A stretch of 64,000 nucleotides of DNA from Diphasiastrum complanatum (taxonomy: Eukaryota; Streptophyta; Lycopodiopsida; Lycopodiales; Lycopodiaceae): NCBI GenBank assembly GCA_029204225.1, contig CM055106.1, positions 62,001 through 126,000 of the forward strand, given 5' to 3'. A program made the position numbers and the translations under genes. Under the pieces are notes generated by a model, which was not told where the DNA came from, ran no database searches, and was given only the letters and a program-made list of their open reading frames with translations. Of the stretch, positions 1-11,732 are shown in pieces (within the stretch, counting starts at the first letter, position 1; each line of letters starts with the position of its first letter).

Positions 1-339
1 TCTTACATCAATTTTGTGCTACTTGGAGTCTCTTTGTTAACTTAAAAAGATGAAGATCATGATTTTCAACACCAATCGACAGTAGAGGCATGGTTTATAG
101 GTCTCTTTTTTTTCTGATTGGAGTGATATCTCACGCTTGCAAATCCTTATCTTATCACGTAAGATACGAGCTAAGCCTTTTGTCCCCCCACATGAAATCA
201 TTCTACCTAAGTTTGCAATCCCACCCATACAGCTTGACACCATCTTTTGGCTCATCACATATATTCAAAGAGTCACATTGTTACCCTTGGATGAGCAACA
301 GAGATACACATAGGCAGTAGTCACCTCATATCAGCATCT
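1..339. other. Unassigned sequence
   Basis: I see no credible coding region, RNA gene or repeat boundary here. Short open frames exist on both strands but none resembles a family I know. It may be the decayed upstream part of the gypsy integrase remnant that follows. Confidence 0.4.
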
Positions 340-600
340 TCACAGTCAAGCTTTTTGACTATCATGGTTTTCCTAAACCTCTCGTTTGCTTGACACACTT
401 GGCATTTATATGATTAAGCTTTCATTGGGCACTCATGACTACATCAGACGGTTCCTAAGCAAAGCATATCTAGGTCGAGTATGGCAGGGCTACCCGGACT
501 CACTTTTTGGAGTTAGATATAGCATGGGTTCCCAATACCACACTACATGGATTCAGGAATATCAAATGGTCTGAGATTCGTCAGCTCCAAGTTTCATCAC
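340..600 (+). pseudogene. Ty3/gypsy integrase remnant (tentative)
   Basis: Reading the plus strand with stops ignored gives short matches to the end of a gypsy integrase core. LFDYHGFPKPLV resembles the HGLP-K-IVSD stretch, TTSDGS resembles the Q-T-DGQ-E segment, and LELDIAWVPNTTLHG resembles the LPWAE--YNTS-HSS block, all in the expected order and spacing. Several stops interrupt the frame and the catalytic Asp and Glu are not recognisable. If correct, this is an old fragment with no activity. The match is by eye and could be chance. Confidence 0.3.
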
Positions 601-948
601 GTTAGCTTGCGATTGAAATTGGATGCTCTTAGATTACCCCACAAGAGGAGCGAATTTGTTAGATGTGTTCATTTTTTGGGTGAAATTTGAGGAGCAGTTC
701 CTATTCTGATGCCCAATATACTATGAGATCAAGGGGAGGTATCATTGTCCTTTTTTAGATGCACTGGTCACACTGAGGTCCCCTAGGATCCATATTGGGT
801 TGCACTATGTCAGTGATTCCCAACATAAAGACCAGTGACAACGTATTATCCACATTCATGTTGCTCATAGGGCCACTGACATGAGGAGACACATTTCACA
901 AGCAACCTTCTTGACGATGTCATCAGCACACTTTGGATGTACCTCCAG

Positions 949-1015
949 CTACAATCTCCATTATATCCTTCTTCAGTGGCAGTAGGACTTGATGAGCTTT
1001 TATACATATATACAT

Positions 1016-1107
<92 letters not shown>

Positions 1108-1257
1108 GTATGTATATACCATCACCATCATAGTTACATATGTAGTCATCTACAATTGTTCCATATCCATTATATCCTTGTTCAATGGAAACAAGATTTG
1201 ATGAGCGTATACATATATACAACATTACCATCATAGTTGTTGTATGTAGTCAACTAC
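949..1257. repeat. Imperfect tandem duplication split by a microsatellite
   Basis: A segment containing CTACAAT, ATTATATCCTT, TTCA-TGG, TTGATGAGC, TATACATATATAC, CCATCATAGTT and TATGTAGTC-CTAC occurs twice in the same order, at about 949-1152 and 1150-1257. In the first copy the TA run sits between the ATACATATATAC and ACCATCA blocks. In the second copy the blocks are almost adjacent. The simplest reading is a tandem duplication followed by microsatellite growth in one copy only. Confidence 0.7.
1021..1117. repeat. (TA)n microsatellite with (TATG)n tail
   Basis: About 75 bp of almost pure TA dinucleotide is followed by four or five TATG units. Tyr/Ile-repeat frames that span it are artefacts of the repeat. 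Confidence 0.98.
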
Positions 1258-2287
1258 TCTCTCTCTCTATCTCTCTCTACCTCGCAGATCTGCATCGCCT
1301 GATGATAACCCTACCTCACGGATCAACCGCCCCTTTTTCAGACTTCTCAAATGTTTATTTCATCGGTTTGCTTGCTTCTAATCTAATTTGGCTCGCTAAG
1401 AGGAATTCTGAGATAGAAGGAGGGCGGTTCTGTGCATTTGAGCAAGTTTAGGAGCTGGTCGTGCACTCCCTGGCTCACCCTTAGTCGTGGAAGACTCACA
1501 TTCTAATTTGGAAGCATCAACAATTCAGATCTGGCCATTTTAAGGTGGTAATCCATATATAGACCAGAAGCCAGGCACCCATCACTATTGAGCTTCAAGA
1601 TTGGATCATTCTGTGAAGATGAGCATTGGTGCATTTCTGGGAAGCATTATGTGAAAACCACTACTGAACCTAGGTGTGAAGAGTGCTTGAAGGAAGCTCT
1701 GAAGGAACAGTAGAGATAGCCCATCGATACTGAAGTGAGATGCCCCATTGCTGAGCCAGTAGTGAGAGCTAGAACCAGCTGTTGGAGCAACGATATTCAC
1801 ATTCAACGCCTTCCTAGAGTATTAGGATCCCAGATGGGCTGGACTTTTATTATGAGAGATGCTTATACTGAGGGCTTCTCTGATACCTCCGAAGGATACT
1901 ACAAATCATAATCAGCAACTTATCACTAGCTTTTTCAAGAAGCAGGAGCGAGATGACCGGTCAGATGATGAGGTAGACATTCAAGCAAGGACAAAGGCCC
2001 AACGTGCCCAGCCATCAGCCGGCAGACCCACACGAGCCGTTAAATCAACCAGGTCTTCTAGTAGAGTTGGACACCAACCTCAAACCATGGACTCTTAGGG
2101 CAAGCTCAAGCACCTGTACCTTCAGTAGAGATGGAGGCTAAGCTCTTCAATGGTTATTGTGTATATTCCTCTGACTAGCTAAAGAGAGTTATTTACATTT
2201 GGTTAGCTTAGACTAGCTAGTTTTAATTTTTATGTTGTCTGACATGGACAATGCTCCTCATAGTTAGGTATGTATTTTTCTGTCTTT
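1258..2287. other. Unassigned region with one small open frame
   Basis: A short CT-rich patch at 1258-1280 is followed by about 1 kb with no recognisable gene. A 79-codon plus-strand frame at 1859-2098 is rich in Arg, Lys, Ser and Asp. It contains QQLITSFF, which fits the PCNA-interacting (PIP) box pattern Q-x-x-I-x-x-F-F, followed by KKQ. The frame has no recognised domain and could be chance or a fragment of a transposon protein. Confidence 0.35.
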
Positions 2288-2821
2288 TGTGAGAACCAGC
2301 TGCAAGTACAAAGGATCAAGAGAATGAATGATTGCACACTAAACTAGCTTCTATTCCAAAAACAATGAGATGGAAAACATTGGCAAGCTAGTTAGCATGA
2401 AGGCAAGAGCATTCATCACAATCTAACTATCATTACACCTAAAATGAATCAAATGGAAGCTTTACTTGAAAAAGTGTATTCTTGTGGTACAAAGCCACCT
2501 TATTTATAATACAAGAGGCTTCTAGAACTTGTGGAGAGGGAGAGAACAATCTAGATGCCACATTGCCTCTACCTCTCTACTAGATGACAAAAAGAGAGAT
2601 GGATAAGACTTGAGAATCTCTCTTTTTGAGAATTCTTTGACCTACAAGAGTAGCCTCAAATGCTTCTTGATAGGTTCTAGTCCTACACATCACTATGAAG
2701 AAAAAAAACTAACTTGACTCTAATTGGAAAGCTACTAGACTAGTCTACCTCAAGTTTGGACAAACCCCAAAACTTGAATCTCTAAGTTTAAAAATTATTT
2801 TAATTTTACAATATTTTCACA
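2288..2821 (-). mobile_element. 3' LTR of Ty1/copia element A
   Basis: This 534-bp LTR begins TGTGA and ends TCACA, giving 5-bp inverted termini. It lies directly downstream, on the minus strand, of the copia RNase H frame and is preceded by the purine tract AAGGAGAAG (2822-2830). Its first 190 bp reappear at 7082-7277 next to a tRNA-iMet-type primer-binding site, which fixes it as the 3' LTR of a minus-strand element whose 5' LTR lies about 4.8 kb away. Confidence 0.85.
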
Positions 2822-2830
2822 CTTCTCCTT
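2822..2830 (-). promoter_or_regulatory. Polypurine tract of copia A
   Basis: AAGGAGAAG on the minus strand directly abuts the LTR start TGTGAAAATATT. In copia elements such a tract primes plus-strand DNA synthesis. Confidence 0.75.
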
Positions 2831-2846
2831 AAAATAAAAATAATAT

Positions 2847-4254
2847 TTACAATACTAAGGACTTGGAGATCAAGCCAAGATTTGATCTATGTCTTTCAAA
2901 GTCCTTCTTTGCGAGAGGCTTGGAAGTTGATACATGCTTAAGGAGAATCTCACCATCCATAACTTTTTCTCTTACATAGTGGTGTGCTACCTCTATTTGT
3001 TTACTTCTTGCATGGAAGATTGGATTACTTGCAAGATATTGGGCCGAGATGCTATCACATTTGATGCAAGGTATTTCCTCCTCTTGAATGATCCCGAGCT
3101 CCACTAGTAATCTTTTGATCCAAATGACTTCCTTTGTTGTGATTGTCAAAGCCTTGTACTCGGTTTCACATGAGGATAAGGAGATAGTGTCTTGCTTCTT
3201 AGATTTCCAAGAGACAAGATTACCTCCCAAAAATATTGTATAAGCACTTGTGGAATTTCTATCCACCTTATCACCTGCAAAATCCGAATCTGAAAAGGCA
3301 ACAAGGCTTAAATCATGTCTTTTAAAACAAAGTCCATAGTCTTGAGTAGATACAACATATCTCAAGATCCTCTTCCCCTTTTTCCAATCATAGATCTTCG
3401 GATTTTGCATGCTTTGAATAAGCTTATGCACACTAAAACTAAGATCAGTCCTAGTGATAGTGAGCCATATTAAAAATCCTATTAGACTTCTAAAAAGTGT
3501 GATGTCCTTAAAGGATGCTTCATCACAAGTTTTAGTGTCTTTAACATTAGACTCCATAGGAGTATCTATGCTTTTACAATCTTGCATTTTAAACTTCTTA
3601 AGCATAGATCTTACATAACTTTCTTGAGAAATGAAAGCTAATTCATTAGAGATCTTAATCTCTAATCCAAGTACGTGATGTAAAAATCCAAGATCTTGCA
3701 TTTTGAATTCCTTTCCTAAGGAGATCTTGGTATCAACAAGTAAATCCATGTTGCTTCCACATAATAGAATGTCATCAACCTAAATAAGCAACATGATTAT
3801 ATCATTACCAGCATGTTTAAGATATAATGATGGATCATATGAACTAATCTTGAAACCAATAGACAGAAGATAAGTGTTCAACCTCTCATACCAAGCCCTT
3901 GGAGCTTGTTTCAAGCCATAAAGACTTTTCAAAAGTAAGCATACTTTTGATCCTTTGCCATTCACAACAAAACATGGAGGTTGATGCATATATATTTCTT
4001 CTTCTAAGTAACCAGTTAAGAAAGCATTGGAAACATCAAGTTGAAGCATTTTCCAATCATAAAAGCAACAAATAGTAATGAGAATTCTATTGGTTACCAT
4101 CTTTGCTGCGGGAGCAAAGGTTTCTTCATAATCTATGCCTTTGATTTAGGCATAGCCTTTAGCACAAAGCCTTGCTTTGAACTTATTGATTGATCCATCA
4201 TTATTGAGCTTGATTCTATAGACTCACTTGCATCCAATGACATGCTTGTCATTA
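2847..4254 (-). pseudogene. Copia A reverse transcriptase-RNase H
   Basis: Read on the minus strand from 4254 to 2847, this is a copia RVT_2 plus RNase H segment. In order it has the RT start (LPPNDKHVIGCKWVYRIK), the palm block DVSNAFLTG, SLYGLKQAPRAWYERLN, the VDDILLCGS catalytic region, the LGLEI and TPMESNV linker, and RNase H motifs (FSDSDFAGD, LGGNLVSWKSKKQ, LSSCETEYKAL, HHYVREKV). A stop in place of GTAY before VDD (codon at 3780-3782) removes the Tyr of the YVDD site, and another stop lies near 4148. The 5' side is cut by the X1 LTR exactly at the start of RT. It is not functional. Confidence 0.93.
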
Positions 4255-4261
4255 GGAGGAT

Positions 4262-5018
<757 letters not shown>

Positions 5019-6710
5019 GGGTCCACGGCCCAAAGTAGTGCCGGTCCCTCTGCACTAGGCTGCAATTGTCGTGAAGGGCGCTGTTGTCAGTTCTTTTATT
5101 GTTGGGACATGGGTGCTTCAAGAAAAGCGTGGATAAAATTCGCTTATGTAAAACCTGAGGCTTTATTGGATGATGGCGATCAGGCAAGAACTTGGACTTG
5201 CCAGATTTTCAATAATACCCATAAGGGTTTGGTGGCCATTCCGGATAACCTTGTTCATTGACAATTGGGTAGTTGAGGTATGCCATTGGAGGATCTCAAG
5301 ATAAATCTTGCTGATATAATGGATCCTCATAGATCGGCGCAACTGGTCCCAATGTCATGGACTCCCCCAAATCATAATGTGGATATGACGTGCTTGCTTG
5401 ATGCTCTTGTGTGTCCAGGTATTCGAAGTATACATCAACCTGACGACTTTCCTCAACAGTCAATATCATAGATTTAGGACAAGGCTTTGTCATTGTAGGT
5501 GCTGGTTCTTGTTGTATAATTGGCCGTTTTGGGCTTGGATTCCCTGGATTTGGCCTTTGAAAAATGGATATACCCCAAATTGGCGTTGATTTGGGGGCTT
5601 GTTGAATTGTGGAACAATTAGACTTTGGTTGAATCTTCCTCGTTGAGGGGCAATCATCAACTTTAGTCTTCTCTTGGTCATTGCACTTCCCCATTGAAGG
5701 CTACGTGATGGCACTGTTCCTTGGATCTTGTGCTGAATTGCCTTCAAGTTGCTCTGTTGATGCCAGTCCCCTTTGTAATTCATCACTAAGAATTCTTTGT
5801 AGTGATTGCACCAAGAGACTTGGTAAAATCCGTTGGACTTCGTCGGATGCCAATTTCTTGACTTCCTCAGTTACCATTGGCATGATGGATTCTACCATCT
5901 CTGTCTTCTGTGATGGTTTTACTTGTTTGCTTAAGGGTATCTTTGCATACTTTGGGACTTTTCCAGATTGTCCTCTTCGTCACTCGTTTCATAACCCGGT
6001 GGCACTAAGATTTTTCTTTTGTAGTATGTTCGAGGTGGAAGGGTTACCCCAGGTGCATGTCGGTCTACATAGGCCAAATGCCTCTTGGCTATTTGTGAAT
6101 TTCTCATCGGGCAATCTCAGCATGGATGAATAACTCCGCATTGTGAACACGAGGGATCAAATGTTGACGGATCCCCTCGGTGTAAACATTCAGCACGACG
6201 GTGTTTTCCTCCACATCCATAGCACCTAACTGAGTGCAGTATGCCATCACCTCTAAGTTGATAGGCATACACCAGTAATAGATGCCCCTTAGGATCTTCC
6301 ACAAAATAGACTGGTAGGCTGTTATGGTCCTCCATTGAATGTGGTGACATGCAAGAGGATATAACCAAAACTTCTACCTTGCCATTGTTTGTTGAAGAAA
6401 CTCATGATTTAGATGGATCAATCTGACATCCATCCTTCTGGTGAGCTCCTTGTTAGCTTGATTCTGCTTCTGACCATTGAACCGCTGGATCTTGCTTTTG
6501 ACAAGCCTGTTGTTCTATATTTTGTCCTTTTAACAAGCATGGATTCTTGATTAAACACCTAGTACTTGGATGATCTCCAAAGCAGAAGGTAGATTCGTCC
6601 TTTTCAAGAAACTTAATAGAGTGAGCATAAGCTTGCTGACAACTTGAACTACAAGGTTCTTGGTCTTCCGCTGCACTTGATCTGCTTGACCTTGATGTAC
6701 TTTAACTCTG
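5019..6710 (-). pseudogene. Element X1 gag with zinc knuckles
   Basis: The minus-strand reading contains a retroviral-type zinc knuckle (CYGCGGKHRRAEC, CX2CX3HX4C) near 6210 and a second half-knuckle CSQCGVIHPC downstream. A Gln/Pro-rich tail follows toward the LTR (ISIFQRPNPGNPSPKRPI, 5500-5560). The same protein is seen in X2 (48836-50040) and X3 (55584-56741). Frames shift at about 6110 and 5690. No protease, RT or integrase lies between gag and the LTR, so the element is non-autonomous. Relative to X3, the N-terminal gag half and the 5' LTR are missing. Confidence 0.8.
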
Positions 6711-7070
6711 TTTTTCTTCTTCAATATGCCTCACTTTGAGTGCAAAGAACTCTCCTTAGGATCCACCAATCTTCTTGAGGTCACTTGCAACACAATCTAC
6801 ACTTGATTACTTTCCATTCATATGCAACATGGATGGAAAAGATGAGAAGTAACATAGCCCCCACTCTATCTTGATTAGAGGCCTCACATGTGCTGCTACA
6901 GTAGGTCGTACAGCTCTGAAATCAGAGAAAAAGATAGATTAATAAGTGATGATGAGAGTGGATCTAGTTAGCTCAAAATCAAGTGCTAGTAAGAGGCAAA
7001 ATTTCACCAACAATGATGAGAAGTCAATCCATTTGACAAAGCAATGATTAGTTGTGTATTCTCCTATCAA
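6711..7070 (-). other. Probable leader of copia A
   Basis: This interval lies between the X1 gag break and the copia A primer-binding site. By position it is the 5' untranslated region, and possibly the start of gag, of copia A on the minus strand. I could not recognise protein similarity in it. Confidence 0.45.
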
Positions 7071-7081
7071 GCTATGATACC
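7071..7081 (-). promoter_or_regulatory. Primer-binding site of copia A
   Basis: The minus strand reads GGTATCATAGC, one mismatch from the GGTATCAGAGC of the tRNA-iMet PBS common in copia elements. It lies immediately inside the LTR end that begins at 7082. Confidence 0.7.
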
Positions 7082-7277
7082 GTGAGAACTTTTCACACGT
7101 GTGAACCAGCTGCAAGTACAAAGGATCAAGAGAATGAATGACTGCACAATAAACTAGCTTCTATTCGAAAAACAATGAGATGAAAAACATTGGCAAGCTA
7201 GTTAGCATGAAGGCAAGAGCATTCATCACAATCTAACTATCATTACACCTCAAATGAATCAAATGGAAGCTTTATTT
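7082..7277 (-). mobile_element. Truncated 5' LTR of copia A
   Basis: About 190 bp match the U5 side of the 3' LTR at 2288-2480 with few differences. An extra 16 bp containing TTTTCACACGTGTGAA lies near the start. Similarity stops at 7277, where plus-strand copia B sequence begins, so the U3 half of this LTR is lost. Confidence 0.82.
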
Positions 7278-7279
7278 GT

Positions 7280-9690
7280 CTCTCTACTAACATGAAAGCA
7301 AGACTTGATGGTGTTCTTTACATTCCTTTACTTTCAAATAATTTGCTAATTGTTGGTCATATGATAGAGAAAGGATACATGGTAAAGTTTGGTGGCGATG
7401 CTTGCTTCATTACAAAGGAAGAAATCTTGGTTGCTAGGGGCAATAGACAAGGTAGACTTTTCAAGCTTGATGCTTTATAAGATTGGTGGATCTTATGCAA
7501 AGTCTAGAAAGCTTCCTTATGCTAGATCTAGGTCAAGATCTAATATGCTTCTTGGAGATGTTCATCTTTGTGCTAACTTGGCTAGTCTTGAGGATATTGA
7601 TGGTGTTTCAATGGTTCTTCATGGCAAGTGCAAGCACACAAAAGGTGAGGAAAGAGCTAACTTCATCAATGGAGGTGAATGTTCTTCCTTGGAAAAGATT
7701 GTTGCTAATGATTTCTTTGATCATATGGAAAAAGATGTTGCTAGGTGCATTCATGAAGGAGATGGTTCTTCTACATTCTTTTGTGATGAGTCCAATAAAG
7801 TCATTTTTGCAGCAAGTGGAGTCACATTTCTTCATACAGAGAGTAGATCAAATGGTTCTATCAAGAGACTTGGTGAGGAAGATAGTCACAAGTCAAGAAG
7901 AGGAGAAGTATGTGAAGAGTTCAAAGTAGGATGTACTTTGAATGATGTCATTGTGAATGATAGTGAGGAATAAACATTATCATATGAGTCATTACCTAAA
8001 ACATTGAGTAGAAGTTCTTGTTTGAAAAAAGAGAGTACTTCAATCATCCTTATGTTGAAGGTACTAATCATTTTTTTCATGGCTTCTAATGTTTTGAGGT
8101 TTTTACTTCTTATGAAGGAAAGTGCAATGGAAGATTGGTTCTTGGGAAGATCCAAGGCATGGATCTCACATCTCTTCATCAACTCAAAGGATTCTATGAT
8201 TGTGAATTGATCACTCATTTTCGAGATGGCAAAAGGTTGGTTGGAGAAGACTACATGGAGCAAATTGAGAGGCAATTTTTTTAAGGCAAGGGAGATCTCA
8301 TTGGTGAGCTTATTGAGGTTTGTTATGGACTCAAGAGGGCTGGATTTATTAGGTTTGATACTCATCTTCACCTACTCCACTTCATGTTGGACGGAAAGTT
8401 TGGATCTATCTTTTGATTTATGATGGTGACATTGGTGACATTGATTTCACTAACCTTTGTGGAAATTTGAGATCAAGCATTGATGAGATCTTGTTGGATA
8501 TAGATCATATGTTTGAGAGGGAGTATATCCAGAGGTCCAGGTCTCAAGATATTCATATCTTTGATGATCAAGAGAAAGGTAAGCAAGTGGAAGCGACTCA
8601 CTTTGCTTTACTCACATGTTTTGGAGAATCTTCTTGTGTAGATGATGCTATGCAAGTGAATATTGGTTCTCATGGTTTTCATACTGGAAAAGCAAGTAAT
8701 GGATCTGGAGAGAAAGTTTGTTCAATGATTTTGATGGTCAAGAGGAAGATCAAGAGGTTGGTCTCAAAGGGCTTCAACAAAACAAAAAGGAAAGGTGGCA
8801 ATTTGGAGCTAGTCAAGAGCATCAAAGGAAGGTTATTTGGCAAAAATGTTATGGATCTATTTTTGCAGCTTATTGAAGACTCAAGTAAGGTCAAAGGAGC
8901 AGCAAGGAAGTGTTGTTCAGTTTACTTACTTGTTCTATCTATGTTTGAGCTATTTCATGTGGATGTGTGCAAATTGTCAAGATATGGACAAACTAGCTAC
9001 ATTGTCTTGCAATATCTTATTGTTGGAGTTGTACTAGCAATCTTGGCTGGTTTTGCTGATGGAAATGAAGCTATTGGAGGTTCATTATGTCACTCACCCA
9101 TGGCTAAGCTCTCAAGTGTTGAGCTACTTGGTGCCAATACAGATTGTCAATTTTTGGTGAATTCATGGTCATTTTATTGTGTCAAGTAGATCGTGAAGAT
9201 GGACTAGTGCAAACTATTTGGTTTATGGAGTTATGTGGTGCTGGATTTGCATCATTTATGTACTCACCTACTCATGGATTTCCAAGCTTTGATGGTTTCT
9301 TGTGGCAAGATGGAGATGGAGGCTCATTCATGGAGTTTTATGGTGGAGACATATCAAGAAAGGACAAAGTTAGAGGAGACAAACAAGCAAATGGTCATCA
9401 CTCACATTTATTGTTTGGTTGCTTTAATTTTCCAGAGAGTTCAAAGTTTGAAGCATGGAGGAATCATTTCATTCACATTCTATTTGGTTCTTCATGTTCT
9501 AGTTATATCTTGATGTGTAAAATTGATGTAAGAAATAGTGAAGCATCCAATTTGGACACTATTCTCTATATCAATTATGAAAGATACTTTAGAACCTTAG
9601 AAAGGAGATCTATACTTAGAATGGAGATCATTCTAAAGTCGGATCAAAGTTCTATTGTCAAAACTATGCCAAAACTAGTTGAAGAGGGAG
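7280..9690 (+). pseudogene. Degenerate Ty1/copia polyprotein B
   Basis: The 5' part (7292-7480) encodes the segment after copia protease: VLYIPLLSNNLLIVGHMIEKG then GRLFKLD. About 320 bp later comes DESNKVIFAASGVTFL, like the KKVIFSRDVTF block before RT. Across frameshifts at 8150-8450 come EDYMEQIERQF, VCYGLKRAGF and LLIYDGDIGDI, matching the YMEQP-GF, LYGLKQ and YVDD-- positions of copia RT. The region ends in LVEEGV at a GAAGAGGGAG purine tract. The integrase is missing and the catalytic site reads YDGD, so the copy should be dead. It is only about 2.4 kb, against about 4 kb for a full copia. Confidence 0.65.
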
Positions 9691-10133
9691 TGTGAGAGAT
9701 TTCAACTAGTTTAGTCTAGTTTAGTCATATTTTGGTAAATTGTCAATAAGAGGCCTAAACTCATTTTGGACTTAGAGATAAACTTTTTGAAGTTATATTA
9801 GTTTAAAATACATTCAATAAACACTTTTTGAAAGTGTGGAAAATTTGGTAGTCGAGTTTGAGAGAGATTCAAACTTGAACTTTGGGTACATTGAATCTAG
9901 ACCCAAAAATAGTAGGGTTTACGTTTTAGAGGGAAAGCCAAGTGGCCAAATAGGGTTTGGAAACTCTATAAAAGGGTGTAACTCGTGGAGAGTCATATCT
10001 TCTCTCTTCTCTCTCTCATTTCATCATTATACATGGTTCTCTTTGGGTTCTACTACTCATTGGTGCACTATCTTGGTGTTATCTTGCAATCTTGTGTGTA
10101 GAATGATCATTTATTGTTATTTTCGGTTCCACA
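9691..10133 (+). mobile_element. 3' LTR of copia B
   Basis: It starts TGTGAGAGATTTC straight after the purine tract GAAGAGGGAG and ends near GGTTCCACA, a 443-bp LTR. A TATA box (CTATAAAAG, 9965-9973) is followed by a CT-rich transcribed leader, as expected at the U3/R border. Confidence 0.75.
9965..9973 (+). promoter_or_regulatory. TATA box in LTR B
   Basis: CTATAAAAG lies about 275 bp into the LTR, with pyrimidine-rich sequence starting about 30 bp downstream. Confidence 0.6.
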
Positions 10134-10369
10134 CGTGTGAAATATAGTAGGGTATTGTAATTGTATGGACATCAACCATATTTTATATTTTGGTTCATGT
10201 TTGATCAGTATCTCTTAGAGTTTGCATTTCATTTTGTATGTAGATGCTGATTTTTCTACATTGGCAGGATTGTTGGCTTGCTCCTTATTGTAACCAAAGA
10301 TCAGGGACATGGATTGGATCTTTAATGATCTGAAATCCTTCACATGGTGTACTAACATTTTTCATCTAT

Positions 10370-10462
10370 ACTTAAGGTCGGTGATCCTCTGAATGTAGAC
10401 AACTATCGTACTATTATGATCAGCCACACTATGGCTAAGCTCTATGGTTCGGTTATGGAATT
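10370..10462 (+). pseudogene. LINE reverse transcriptase fragment, 5' part
   Basis: KVGDPLNVDNYRTIMISHTM followed by AKLYGSVMEL matches the start of a non-LTR RT (KGDP-NYRTI---HT--KLY). The frame then breaks where similarity to the K2 3' end begins. The next LINE block resumes at 12224, so the chromovirus 3' end appears to have landed inside this LINE. Confidence 0.65.
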
Positions 10463-11732
10463 GTGTGCATAGGATACTGATTTCTTGAATGAGTATTTCT
10501 CAGTTGGGAAATAGACTTGATTCATTAGTGATTGTATTCATGTGAGCTCAATTGGATACTGGATCGTAATGGTACCAAGAATAGTAAACTGAATTTTGGG
10601 AATTCAGTAGAACTTTGAAATCTCTAGATGTTGTTCTAGGATATTGTATAAGGTTTATATTGTTAAAGATGAATGCTATAATAGTCTTTATTTACTTGTT
10701 GATTGTAGAATTCGGTTTGGAAGAATATTCTTGAAATCTAGTGATTTTCCTTGTGGAAAAGATTTCAAAATGATTCTTATGTTCCCTTAATTGTATGTTG
10801 TGCAAACACTCCAATATATTTCAGTGATTATGGTTTTAGAATCCTGAGAATTATGATTGATGAATCATAAGATTCTAAATGTTTATGATTGACGGATCAT
10901 AAACTGATACTTAAAGGTCATTTGAAAAAAATATGAGGATTCTTAAGATAATGAGTAATTCTTGATCAAATGGGAGAGTCAAGGATTAAGATCTGTTGGT
11001 TGAACTTTAAATTTCTTTACTCTAGTACATACTTAAGATTGTGTGGATCTCACAGGCATTTTCATTAAGTAATTGCTTACTTATGAGGAATTTGCTTACC
11101 TTACATATTGTAGTTTGTAAGTGCTTGTGTACAAAGTTCAGTCTATATCTCCAATTTTATAGGAGACAGATAAATCTATTAAGATACAGATAGATGCAGA
11201 TTTCTTGCATATGATGCTAGAAATGAAGCTGTTAACTCATTAGAGTAACTGTAGTACTCTGGTTTGAGTTATGATTGTCTAAGACTTGATGGATCTCCTA
11301 GAGATTTTAGATGACTGAATTGTGGTATTTTAGAATATTTGGATATTCTAAGAATATTTGTACCAAGAAGCATTATTTTCTACAAGAAATTGAAATGGAA
11401 TTTCTTTAGCTTTTGGATTTGATCTCTAAAATAAAGAAGTTAATTCAGCCAGTGGTTCATGTAATTAGGATTACATGAAGGTGATGAACTTTTGTTTTGG
11501 AGTAGATTAACCCATTTGGAAGATTTCTAGATTAGTGTATCTTTTGGAATTTGAATTAGTATTCATGAGTAGAGGCAAGCAATTAAAGAATTGTTGCATC
11601 TTTGAGTGTTTATTCAGATGGAAAGATTGGACTAAGAATAATAATTCATGGGAAAGATTTGAAAGCTTAAGGAATAGTTTCATATTTTCTTTTTCTCGTT
11701 ATGAGGACAGAACCTGTTTAAGGGGGGAAGAA
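10463..11732 (+). mobile_element. Chromovirus-like K1: noncoding 3' interior
   Basis: This AT-rich stretch aligns along its length with 17370-18718. Both copies carry two hairpins in a row (here 10851-10870 and 10881-10904), then GATACTTAA, and both end in a purine tract (AAGGGGGGAAGAA here) directly before a TGTTATGGCC LTR. I found no pol coding. It is the untranslated region before the 3' LTR. Confidence 0.7.

Noticed and set aside
5681-6133. Plus-strand 150-codon frame
   Set aside because: It is antisense to X1 gag, which is supported by zinc knuckles and by the X2 and X3 copies.
7886-8371. Minus-strand 161-codon frame that could be a gag-like gene
   Set aside because: The plus strand here carries diverged copia RT blocks (YMEQ, YGLK) in order with copia motifs on both sides, so the minus frame is a shadow.
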